Of a DNA stretch of 64,000 nucleotides, positions 8,517 to 17,400 are shown piece by piece. Every line of letters starts with the position of its first letter. Position 1 is the stretch's first letter. The DNA is from Isoptericola croceus (lineage in GTDB: Bacteria > Actinomycetota > Actinomycetes > Actinomycetales > Cellulomonadaceae), in assembly GCF_029382255.1 (NCBI RefSeq), contig NZ_JARLLG010000001.1, positions 1,178,001 through 1,242,000 on the forward strand. Reading direction: 5' to 3'. The notes under the pieces were generated by a model that did not search any database, was not told the DNA's origin, and saw nothing but the letters and a program-made list of their open reading frames with translations. A program made the position numbers and the translations under genes.

Positions 8517-8549
8517 GTATCCACTCAGATACGGTATCCGATAAGATAC
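8517..8549. promoter_or_regulatory. Tandem GTATC-N6-GATAC operator array
   Basis: Two identical inverted repeats, each GTATC-6 nt-GATAC, sit one base apart directly upstream of the XRE gene (8517-8532 and 8534-8549). The inner half-sites form GATACGGTATC. This is what an autorepressing XRE dimer pair would bind. Confidence 0.7.
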
Positions 8550-8674
8550 AGTGCCTGCAAGCGCTGCCGCGCCGGACCAGGCAGGTGGGAGTACGAGGCC
8601 AGCATCAGCACTTCCAGCCTCGGGCACTCGTTCTACGGCAATTCCAGATAGCAACCAATAGGAGCCCAACGACG

Positions 8675-9346
8675 TTGACGCACTCACCACGCCTTGTCGA
8701 ACTGCTCTCGCAGGCACGCCAGGAGCTCCGTGTGCCTGAGGCCGTGAGAGTCGTCGATGCCGTTGCGCTCCTCGACACCTGGGGCGCAGCGCCCATGCCC
8801 GTCGGGGCTTTCGAGGCGAACCTCTTCGACGAGTACGTGGACGAGGCGCTCGTCGTGTACCAGGCGAGCATCTCCGACGAGCGCCTGATCGCGCAGCGCC
8901 TCACAGACGACGAGCGGCAGGGGTTCTTCCCTGAGGACTCCGACCAGGACGACCCCGATCTGGAGGTCGACGACCACGGTGGCGGAGCTGACGACGGCTG
9001 GGGATTGCTCTCGGACGAGCTCGACTCCGCTCGCCGGGTGATCGTCATTCTTGAGCGGGACAGCGACGACCCGCTGCGGGTCGGCAACTACCGGGTGCAC
9101 GGCGCCGGCCAGTGGATTCGTGAGTCCCTCTGGGCGGCAACAGGGGTCGTGCCTCGTGATCCCGGCAGTGCCAGCACCCCGTTGTACTCGCAAGCCCTCG
9201 ATCTCGTGCGCCCCGGGCGGCCCGATCAGCCGGTAGCCCTGTACGAGAGGTTGCCCGGACGGCTCTGGACCGCGTACGTGGCAATCATGCGGCCCCGGTG
9301 GCGGCGTGCCCGCCGCCGATACCTCGAGGCCGACGTCGGCAGGTGA
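8675..9346 (+). CDS. Hypothetical acidic protein
   Basis: A ~223-residue protein of unknown function. The TTG start was chosen for an AGGAG ten bases upstream; a longer ATG frame exists but lacks one. The protein is soluble. It has a strongly acidic middle (PEDSDQDDPDLEVDDHGGG), a following RVIVILERDSDDPLRVGNYR beta segment, and an Arg-rich C-terminus (RPRWRRARRRY). It overlaps the next gene by about 40 bases, so the two are likely co-transcribed. It resembles no family I can name. Confidence 0.5.
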   Translation: MTHSPRLVELLSQARQELRVPEAVRVVDAVALLDTWGAAPMPVGAFEANLFDEYVDEALVVYQASISDERLIAQRLTDDERQGFFPEDSDQDDPDLEVDDHGGGADDGWGLLSDELDSARRVIVILERDSDDPLRVGNYRVHGAGQWIRESLWAATGVVPRDPGSASTPLYSQALDLVRPGRPDQPVALYERLPGRLWTAYVAIMRPRWRRARRRYLEADVGR

Positions 9347-10022
9347 GGAGTTGAAGGAGAATGCCGGCACGGTCACGGACTCGTCCAGCGCGCCCCGTGC
9401 CGTGCTGAGGGCGGATCTGATCACTGCTGTCGCCACCGACGGCGTTCGCGTCGCGTCGATGCGGAAAGTGTGGCGATCGCTGGCCTGGTGGGTTCCGCTC
9501 AACTTCGCCAGACAGCCTGCCATCTGGGTTCTGGTCGTCGGAAACGGCGGGCTCGTCTGGGTGGCAGACAAGATGATCGTCTCGCGACTCCTGCCAGGTG
9601 CGAGCGTCTGGCCAGCTATCGGCTGGACCGGCATCGTCACGGCACTGCTCTACCTCGTCGTCACCGTCCTGGTTGCCGGCCTCATCACTCGTTCCCGCCG
9701 CTGGGTCCTCTTCTCCGACGACGATCGCACGGCAGTCATCGGTGCACGGGTGCGCCAGGAGGAGGAAGGCGTGTCCGTCATCGTGAACAACCACGTCGCC
9801 CGGCACGTCGGTGCCGGGCAGGGCAAGCGCCTCCGGACGAGGCTGAGCCTGGGGATACGCACGTTCATGGACAGCCACCCCGACGTCGCGCTGCGGTTCA
9901 CAGCCCAGAACGAACGCCTGGCGCACGTCTACCTCAGCGACCTCGCCGGGGCACTACCCACGTCTGACGGATGGAACCACGAGCTTGAGGGTCGACGGGC
10001 CGTGGTCACCCGAGCATCCTGA
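9306..10022 (+). CDS. Hypothetical two-helix membrane protein
   Basis: About 238 residues from the first ATG, though the start is uncertain because it overlaps the upstream gene; a TTG near 9351 is an alternative. Two hydrophobic helices (PAIWVLVVGNGGLVWVA and GIVTALLYLVVTVLVAGLI) are followed by RSRRWVLFSDDD and a ~120-residue soluble C-terminal domain, predicted cytoplasmic. Unknown function. The soluble partner just upstream suggests a two-gene unit. Confidence 0.5.
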   Translation: MPAADTSRPTSAGEELKENAGTVTDSSSAPRAVLRADLITAVATDGVRVASMRKVWRSLAWWVPLNFARQPAIWVLVVGNGGLVWVADKMIVSRLLPGASVWPAIGWTGIVTALLYLVVTVLVAGLITRSRRWVLFSDDDRTAVIGARVRQEEEGVSVIVNNHVARHVGAGQGKRLRTRLSLGIRTFMDSHPDVALRFTAQNERLAHVYLSDLAGALPTSDGWNHELEGRRAVVTRAS

Positions 10023-10025
10023 TGT

Positions 10026-10360
10026 GACAGGTGGCGATAGCGTGCGGGCCATGGACGAGACCCACGCGGAGCAGATGGTCGTCGACCGCCTGCTCGGGCC
10101 CCAGGCCGTGCCGCTACGGCTTCACCAAGGCGGCTTCGTCGACGAGGTGGAGGTCGCGGAGCTCGTCGAGGCGCTGACGTTCCTCGTGCAGGCGTACAGG
10201 GGTCGCCCGACGGTCCCCAAGCCGATCGCCCTCGCCCTCGTGGACATCTCCGCCCGGTTCGACAACCGGTTCTACACCCAGGAGCAGCAGGAACGGCTCG
10301 AAGACATCGCCCACGAGCTGCAGCGGCTCGCGGAGGACCTCTTCGACCCCGCGGGGTAGA
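10026..10360 (+). repeat. Left copy of a 335-bp direct repeat
   Basis: This matches 25761-26095 without gaps (offset exactly 15,735). By hand I count about 18 differences in the 309-bp gene inside it (~94% identity), and the 25 bases before the start codon are identical. Similarity stops abruptly on both sides. It bounds the sugar-utilisation island. Confidence 0.85.
10051..10359 (+). CDS. Hypothetical 102-residue protein, copy 1
   Basis: A small acidic helical protein (DETHAEQMVVDRLLGPQAVP, then VAELVEALTFLVQAYRGR and TQEQQERLEDIAHELQRLAE). No named family recognised. A second copy with about a dozen residue changes lies at 25786. The differences look conservative and both frames are open, so both may be expressed. 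ATG start. It converges on the truncated ATPase fragment. Confidence 0.65.
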   Translation: MDETHAEQMVVDRLLGPQAVPLRLHQGGFVDEVEVAELVEALTFLVQAYRGRPTVPKPIALALVDISARFDNRFYTQEQQERLEDIAHELQRLAEDLFDPAG

Positions 10361-10390
10361 CCTACTCGAGTCCGTGGGAAGCCCGGACGC

Positions 10391-10819
10391 TCAGAGCGGC
10401 ACGTGGACGTCGCTGCCGCCCTCGTGCGTGAGCCGGCGCCCCACCTGGACGAGCGACGCGTCAGGGACGAACCCGCCGGCGAAGAGGGCCTCGCCCTGGC
10501 TGAACCGTGCGGCGCGGGCCAGGAGGTCGGCCGGTGCGTACCCGAAGTGGTCGGCGAGGTCGGCCAGGTCGCGCGGCGAGCTCATCTTCATGAGGCCCAG
10601 GTTGTCGCACTGGGAGAGCGCGTTCGGGTGGATCTTCGACGGTCGCTGGGTCGACAGCAGCAGCCACAGCCCGTACTTGCGGCCCTCGGCGGCGATCTGG
10701 ACGATGCGTTCGGTGAGGGCGACCTCGACCGGCGTGACCGGGGTGGGGGAGCACAGGTTGTGCGCCTCGTCGACGACGCCCTCGACCGAGCGTCCGCGCC
10801 AGGCCCGCGACCGGACGGG
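10391..10819 (-). pseudogene. C-terminal fragment of a HerA-type ATPase
   Basis: The frame gives RSRAWRGRSVEGVVDEAHNL (Walker B-like DEAHN), then VALTERIVQIAAEGRKYGLW, LLLSTQRPSKIHPN and ALSQCDNLGLMKMSSP, the typical end of HerA/DUF87 ATP-binding proteins. An in-frame TAA at 10820-10822 and lack of homologous sequence upstream show that the N-terminal half with Walker A is missing. It lies immediately inside the left repeat, so it was probably truncated when the island formed. Confidence 0.75.
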
Positions 10820-10945
10820 TTACCACGGGTCGACCTGTGTCCGCTACGAGCGCTGCGCTGCCGGCAGCCGAGGACCTCCTTTCTCGGGGCGTTGCGCCGG
10901 TCACGCCCCTGGAAGCTGCATTCGAGCTATCCGCAGGGCACCGGC

Positions 10946-12610
10946 TCAGCGACTCGCGCCGCCTGCGGTCAGGGCCGTGTCACCGCACAGGTGCACGGGC
11001 ATGCCCAGCGCTGCGAAGCAGGCTGCCTTGGTGGTCAGCGCCCTGTCGGCGGTCTCGTCGTCGGGCGCGTACGCGACGTTGAGGTGGTTGGCCTTGTGCC
11101 GCGCCATGAACTGGTCGCGCGTGACGCCGTGGAGCACCGCGTGCATGATTGGCCATTCCGGGTTGGTCGCCTCCTTGCGCCGACGGGTCTCGTGGTCGGG
11201 CAGCGCGACCACCGAGGCGCGGCCGAGGTCTACCTGGAGCGTGCCGTCGGCGATGTACACGCGTGACCAGACGATCTCGCCCGCCTTGGACACGCCGTTG
11301 ATGGTCGACCCGCCGGCGGGGAAGAACACCGGATTCTGACGCCAGCCTTCCGCGCCCCTGTAACCGCCCTCGAGGTGCGAAGGGGGCACGGAGCCGGAGA
11401 TCTCGAAGACCCAGACGAACTGGCCGCCGTACTCTGCGCCCCAGCGCACGTCGTGCAGCGTGGTGGCGGGGTCCAGACCCATCGCGGTCCAGATGCGGTT
11501 GGTGACGAGCGCGTCCACCGCCACACCCTCGTCGGCTTCGTTGAAGTGCGGAAAGGCCTTGCCGTCCCAGAGGATGCGCTGCCCGTCGCGCGACCGGACC
11601 GGCGGACGCCGGACGTTGTTGAGCAGGCCCTCGGCGAGGTCGGAGGCGGGGGAGAGGTCCTTGAGGCCCTGCTGGTACTGGATCCCGACGGCGTCGAGGC
11701 CGAAGTCGTCGGCGATGCGCAGGGCAGCGATGTACATCTTGTGCTGCCAGTGCAACTGGGCGCGGGTGAGCTCGGTGGCCCCGTCGGTGCCGAGGCGGAA
11801 CGTCATGCCGGCGTCCTCGAGCCACTGCTGGACCCCGTCGGCCTCGGCGTCGGTGACGCGCTGCATCTCGGCCCACAACGCCGACTGCGACAGCCGCTCC
11901 TTGTAGATGCCGAGGCCGGCCAGCAGCTCGTCGTCGAAGATCGCGTTGTACATGCCCATGCAGCCCTCGTCGAAGACGCCGATGATCGCCTTCTCGCGCA
12001 GCAGCTGGGCGGCGAGCGCCTCGCCGAGCTGCTTCTCGGGGCTGTCCGGGAGGGCTGGCAGCGCGTGGACGTGGGAGTCGTCGTGCTCGATCGTCCCGGT
12101 CGTGATCCACGAGCGGATCGCGTCGCGGAACCAGACGTCAGAGCCGTCCACGGTCCACACGGTCGAGTACGGCTTGCCCATCTTCGTCAGGCCGGCGTTG
12201 AGGCCGAGCAGGCCGACGAGCCCGGGCCAGCCGCCGGCGAAGTTCGCGGCCGTGAGGATCGGGCCTCGATGGGTGCGCAGGCCGGGGAGCACGTGGTGGC
12301 TGTACTGCCACACTGCCTCAGCGACGACGAGCGGTGCGTCGGGCGGGATGGTCGCGAACACCTCCAGGCCCATGCGCTGGGAGCTGATGAAGCCGTGACC
12401 CGTGACGGGGTCGACCTCGTTGGCGCGCACGACCTTCCAGCCGTTCGCGGCGAACGCGTCGGTGAGGATCCGCTCGAGATCGACCTGCGTGGGCCAGCCC
12501 GCCACGTTCGCAGACTCGCGCAGGTCTCCTGACGCGACCAGGTAGACCGTGTTCTCGGGTGCCGGTGCTTCGGGCGCGAGCTCGGGGACGGCGTACGTGC
12601 TGTTGGTCAT
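10946..12610 (-). CDS. L-fucose isomerase-like sugar isomerase
   Basis: A 554-residue protein of the L-fucose/L-arabinose isomerase superfamily. Residues about 211-245 (GVFDEGCMGMYNAIFDDELL, then GIYKERLSQS) correspond to the active-site region of FucI, which carries catalytic Glu/Asp residues binding Mn2+. The C-terminal domain has the FAALGMPVHLCGD region. The ATG overlaps the kinase stop codon (ATGA), so it is translationally coupled as the second gene of a kinase-isomerase operon. Such enzymes convert aldoses such as L-fucose or D-arabinose to ketoses; the true substrate is unknown. It lies in the LacI-regulated island. Confidence 0.75.
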   Translation of the reverse strand: MTNSTYAVPELAPEAPAPENTVYLVASGDLRESANVAGWPTQVDLERILTDAFAANGWKVVRANEVDPVTGHGFISSQRMGLEVFATIPPDAPLVVAEAVWQYSHHVLPGLRTHRGPILTAANFAGGWPGLVGLLGLNAGLTKMGKPYSTVWTVDGSDVWFRDAIRSWITTGTIEHDDSHVHALPALPDSPEKQLGEALAAQLLREKAIIGVFDEGCMGMYNAIFDDELLAGLGIYKERLSQSALWAEMQRVTDAEADGVQQWLEDAGMTFRLGTDGATELTRAQLHWQHKMYIAALRIADDFGLDAVGIQYQQGLKDLSPASDLAEGLLNNVRRPPVRSRDGQRILWDGKAFPHFNEADEGVAVDALVTNRIWTAMGLDPATTLHDVRWGAEYGGQFVWVFEISGSVPPSHLEGGYRGAEGWRQNPVFFPAGGSTINGVSKAGEIVWSRVYIADGTLQVDLGRASVVALPDHETRRRKEATNPEWPIMHAVLHGVTRDQFMARHKANHLNVAYAPDDETADRALTTKAACFAALGMPVHLCGDTALTAGGASR

Positions 12611-14163
12611 GCGGTTGCTCCTTCGAGGGAGGTGGGGTCGGTCGTGGTGCGACGGGCGAGGGCGTGCACGACGGCGCTCGTGGCGGGGTAGAGGTCCCGG
12701 TACAGGGCGTAGAGCTCGTCGTAGGTGGTACGCAGCGCCGGGTCGGGCTCGACGAGGCGCGCCGGGGGGTTCCACGCTGTGACGTCGATCGGGTGCTCGT
12801 GCTCGTGCTCGTGGTCGCTGACGAGCCCGGCCGCGAGCCGCGCGGCGCCGTAGCTCGCGCCGATGGTGCGGGTCGGGATCACCTGGGTGAGCCCCGTGAC
12901 GTCGGAGACGACCTGCGTCCATAGGCCGCCCTGGGTCCCGCCACCCACGGCGACGACCCGGGAGGTGTCGGCACCGGCGGTGCGCAGGGTCTCGACGTTG
13001 TGCCGCACACCGAACGCGGTCGCCTCGAGCGCCGCACGGTAGAGGTCGCCGCGCGTGTGCGAGAGCGTGAGGCCGGCGAGGACGCCGCGCGCGTCGGGGT
13101 CCTGGACCGGCGTCCGCTCGCCCGCGAGGTAGGGGAGCATGAGCAGGCCGTTCGCGCCGGGTCCGGAGGCCGTCGCCTGAGCGAGGAGATCGGTGTAGTC
13201 CGCGCCGGTGAGGTCGCGCAGCCAGGATGTGATCGCCCCGGACGTCGCCATGCCACCCGCGAGGTTGTGCGTCCCGGGGAAGGCGCCGACCGTGCTCCAC
13301 ATCGTCTCGCTGCGCAGCGGCTCGGCGACGGTCGCGACGAGGAACATCGTGGTGCCGTACATGAGCATCAGGTCGCCGACGTGCGTCGCGTCGACGCTCA
13401 CCGCCTCCGACCAGGCGTCGATCGTGCCGGCGACGACGGGCGTCCCCGCGGGGATCCCGGCCAGCGGGTCGCGCGTCACTCCTGCCGTCTCTCCCGGCCA
13501 GCGGAGCTCCGGCAGCTCGATCCCGGGGGCGACGACGTCCACCCACTCGTCGATCCAGTGATGGGTGCGGGGATCGTACAGAGGCGTCGACTGCGACGCG
13601 GAGTGGTGGTCGAGCACGTACGCGCCGGTGAGCCGGAAGGCGAGGTACGAAGCGGGCATGAAGATGCGGCGCGCGCGGGCCCACGTCGCGGGCTCGTGCT
13701 GGCGCACCCACGCGAACTTCGGGCCGGCGGCCTGTGAGGACAGCGCGGAGCCGCAACGGTCGAGGATCGTCGCGCGGCCGAGCGCCGCATCGAGCTCCTC
13801 GATCTGCTGCGTCGCGCGCGTGTCGACGCCGTAGAGGATCGCCGGGCGCACGGGGACGCCCGCCTCGTCCGTGAGCAGGACGCACGGGCCCATGCCGGAG
13901 ACCCCAACCGCTGCGACCTCGAGGCCGGCGGGGACGTCGGCGCCGCGGGCCGCGCCGGGCGCCAGGTCGGCCGTGAGCTCAGCGACGATCTCGACGAGCT
14001 CGTCCCACCAGACGTCAGCGTCCATCTCGACATGACCCGGCGCGGGCCGTTCGACGGTGTGCGCGCGCGTCGCCGAACGCAGGATCGCGCCGTCAGGGCC
14101 GACCAGCACGCCTTTGCTGCTCGAGGTGCCGACGTCGACGCCGACGAGTCCGGGGATGGGCAT
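12607..14163 (-). CDS. FGGY-family carbohydrate kinase
   Basis: About 518 residues. The N-terminal actin-like domain opens with LVGVDVGTSSSKGVLVGPDG. LMLMYGTTMFL and the C-terminal VAVGGGTQGGLWTQVVSDVT match FGGY N- and C-domains. It would phosphorylate the ketose made by the adjacent isomerase, giving a sugar phosphate for aldolase cleavage. ATG at 14163 preferred (GAGAG upstream); another ATG at 14175 almost abuts the operator. It is first in the operon and the operator at 14180 is at the right place to repress it. Substrate (xylulose, fuculose or ribulose) not resolvable. Confidence 0.8.
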   Translation of the reverse strand: MPIPGLVGVDVGTSSSKGVLVGPDGAILRSATRAHTVERPAPGHVEMDADVWWDELVEIVAELTADLAPGAARGADVPAGLEVAAVGVSGMGPCVLLTDEAGVPVRPAILYGVDTRATQQIEELDAALGRATILDRCGSALSSQAAGPKFAWVRQHEPATWARARRIFMPASYLAFRLTGAYVLDHHSASQSTPLYDPRTHHWIDEWVDVVAPGIELPELRWPGETAGVTRDPLAGIPAGTPVVAGTIDAWSEAVSVDATHVGDLMLMYGTTMFLVATVAEPLRSETMWSTVGAFPGTHNLAGGMATSGAITSWLRDLTGADYTDLLAQATASGPGANGLLMLPYLAGERTPVQDPDARGVLAGLTLSHTRGDLYRAALEATAFGVRHNVETLRTAGADTSRVVAVGGGTQGGLWTQVVSDVTGLTQVIPTRTIGASYGAARLAAGLVSDHEHEHEHPIDVTAWNPPARLVEPDPALRTTYDELYALYRDLYPATSAVVHALARRTTTDPTSLEGATA

Positions 14164-14179
14164 GGCTCTCAGCATGACA

Positions 14180-14191
14180 GCAATCGATTAC
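14180..14191. promoter_or_regulatory. LacI operator O1 (ATCGAT-centred)
   Basis: GCAATCGATTAC matches GTAATCGATTAC at 11 of 12 positions and lies immediately upstream of the kinase-isomerase operon. CG-centred palindromes of this type are classic LacI-family operators. Confidence 0.7.
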
Positions 14192-14300
14192 AGGCACAAC
14201 GCGCGCGGCGTGCGGGCCGCGCCCGACCTGCCCCGCGATCTCGATGCTCGAAGCAGCGAGGCGGATCGACGCAGCCTGGACAAGAGTTGGCCCATATGCT

Positions 14301-14312
14301 GTAATCGATTAC
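14301..14312. promoter_or_regulatory. LacI operator O2 (perfect palindrome)
   Basis: GTAATCGATTAC is a perfect 12-bp palindrome in the divergent promoter between the kinase and the large secreted protein. It lies 134 bases upstream of the latter and is the best of three matching sites in the island. Confidence 0.75.
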
Positions 14313-14446
14313 TCGCTGCCTGGGTCGACGTGCCGTCAAGGCGGGCTGACCGGGTGGCGTGACGCGGTGCACGAGGTCGTGACCGTGAGCCTCACCGGCC
14401 GGACAGGCAAGCGCAGGAAGTCAGAAACACGACACGAAGGAGTGCC

Positions 14447-17400
14447 ATGTCACGCGAACGACGCCGTCGCAGAGCGACGGGCGCAGGTACCGCTGTCGCG
14501 GTCCTGATCGCCGGACTCGGAATCGGAGCCGGACCCGCGCAAGGCGAGGTCGCGGAACCGCTGCCCGCACCACCGCCGGGGCTGGAGCGGGTGTCCTACG
14601 GCAACACGGATCTCACCGTCGACCTCGGCGTGGGCCTGTGGGCCTGGCCGATGCCCATGGACGTGGACGACGACGGCGTCAACGACCTTCTTGTCAGCTC
14701 TCCCGACAAGCCTTACAACGGCCTCTGGTACTTCCGCAACGAGGGAACCAACGCTGACCCGCTCTTCGAGGCGCCGGTCAGGCTGAGCAACGGACTCCAG
14801 AACACCCAGGTCTCGCACGTCGACGGCGAGGTCCTCGTGACCCGGCCCAACCGGCTCTACCTCGACGTGACCGAGACGGGCTTCGCGAAGAGCACCTCCC
14901 TGGGTGTCGAGGGCGCGGTCCACGAGCCGGACCTCCCTGAGGGCCGGCTGCGCGGCGACCAGTGGTACCTCGTCGACTTCACGGGCAACGGCGCCCGCGA
15001 CGTCGTCGTCGGCGTCGGCGACTGGAGCGAGTACGGCTGGGACGCCGCCTATGACGAGAACGGCACGTGGACCAACGGCCCGCTGCACGGCTACGTCTAC
15101 CTCCTGGAGAACACGGGCACCACGGACCAGCCCGTCTACGCTGATCCCGTCAAGATCGAGGCCGGCGGGAAGCCGATCGACGTCTACGGCGCACCGTCGC
15201 CCGTCGTAGCCGACTTCAACGGCAACGGCGCACTGGACATCATCACCGGGGAGTTCCTCGACTCGCCGACGTTCTTCCAGAACGTCGGAACCCGCACCGA
15301 ACCCGAGTACGCGGCCGGCCGGGGGATACCCCTGACCGATGGGAGCGAGCTTGAGCTCGACCTGCAGATGCTCATCGTCACCACCATCGACTGGGACGGG
15401 GACGGGCATCCGGACCTCGTCATCGGCGAGGAGGACGGCCGGGTTTCCCTCGTGCGCAACACCGGCGTGGTCGACGACGGTGCGCCCGTGTTCGAGCCAC
15501 CGGAGTACTTCCAGCAGCGGGCGGAGTCCGTGAAGGTCGGCGCCCTGGCCACGCCCACCGCGGTGGACTGGAACGGGGACGGCCGCGAGGACATCATCGC
15601 CGGCGACACGGCGGGTCGGATCAACTTCGTGGAGAACCTCGGCGGAGACGGGCGGACCCCGGTGTGGGCCGAGCCGGTCCGGCTCGAGGGCGGTGGAGCC
15701 GAGATCCGCCACCAGGCAGGGCCGGACGGCTCGATCCAGGGTCCCGCCGAGGCGAAGTGGGGATACACAGTCCCGGTGGCGGCAGACTGGAACCATAACG
15801 GCCTGCCGGACCTTCTTGTGAATAACATCTGGGGCAAGGTCGTGTGGTACGAGAACGTCGGGACGCGCACGCAGCCCGAACTCGCACCAGCCCAACCGGT
15901 CGAGGTCGAGTGGGAGGGAGCCGCACCCAAGCCTGCCTGGAACTGGTGGGACCCCGAGGGCAACGAACTCGTCACGCAGTGGCGCACCACACCCTTCGTG
16001 ACCGACCTTGACGGCGACGGCCTCAACGACCTCGTCATGCTCGATCACGAGGGCTATCTCGCGTACTTCCAGCGTGCGGCCGACGGCATGCTGCGCCCCG
16101 GCGAGCGCATCTTCATCGGCGAGGAAGGTTCCTCGAAGTTCGAGCGGGGGAACGGCGCCCGGGTCGATGCACCCAAGGGGCCGCTCCAGCTGAACGCATC
16201 GGAGGACGGACAGAGCGGCCGACGCAAGTTCGTCATGACGGACTGGACCGGTAATGGGCGGCTCGACATCCTCATGAACGGCACCAACGTGCAGCTGCTC
16301 GAGAACGTGGGTACCCAGGACGAACCGTGGCTCTTCCGGCTTGCCGGCGACGTCGCCAACGGCCAGCTCGCCGGCCACACCACCGCTCCGACGATCGTGA
16401 ACTGGGACGGGGACACGACACCGGACCTGCTCATCGGCGCGGAGGACGGCCACTTCTACCACCAGCCGTGGAACTTCGGCTCGACGTTGCCCGAGCGCCG
16501 CCCGGAGACCCCGGCCGAGCCTGGCGAGATCGTCGGGGCGTGGAACTTCGACGAGGGTGAGGGGCACGTCGCCCGGGACTCCTCCGGCCACGGCAACGAC
16601 GGCATCGTCGACGGTGCTCGATGGGTCTCGGGACACCGTGGCACCGCGTTGAAGTTCGACGCCTTCAACGACTACGTCGACCTCAGCTACCAGGCAGGCC
16701 CGCACCTCGAGGGGGCACCGGGCGCCACATTGACGTCGTGGGTCAACATCGACTCCCTCGAGAGCGGTGCCCAGCGCATCTTCGGCACCCGGATCAACGG
16801 CGGCACCGCAGGGTTCGAGGTGACCTTCGAGAACGTGAACGGCACGGCCAGGGTCGCCGTGGCCGGCCGCAGCCATCCTGGAGACGCCTACCGCAAGCAC
16901 CAGTTCCTCGCACCGGTGATCAAGCCGGGTCAGTGGCACCATCTGGCCGCCGTACTGGACTTCGAGGAGGACGCCGTCCGGCTCTTCGTCGACGGTGTCG
17001 AGCAGCACGCCGACGAGAGCGGACGCAACTTCCGCGCCGACGCGTACGAGTACGGCCGAGGCACCCAGCCCGACGCCATCGGTCGCAGCCCCGACGGCGG
17101 CGCCTACTTCCGCGGGTCGCTGGATGACATGGCCCTCTACCGCACCGCGCTCGATCAGCGGCAGATCATCCTCGACGCTCTCACGGCAGACGTGGACCGC
17201 TTCGCTGCGAACGGCGACGTGGTGGACGAGATTGAGAGGCCGCTCGGGAGGCTCCTGTCCAACGCGCGGCGCCACCTCGCGGCGGACGAGTACGCCGAGG
17301 CGCGCGAGCAGCTGGCCGCGGCTCAGGAGCTCGTGGCCGGGACACCCGGGGAGCGCTTCGTGGAGTCGGCAGCCCGGTCGCGGATCCTGGGGCTGCTGCG

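Noticed and set aside
12611-13885. A long minus-strand frame running upstream of the isomerase start, making an apparent 979-residue protein
   Set aside because: The upstream 425 codons are an Arg/Pro/His-rich shadow frame of the FGGY kinase. The real start is the ATG at 12610, which overlaps the kinase stop.
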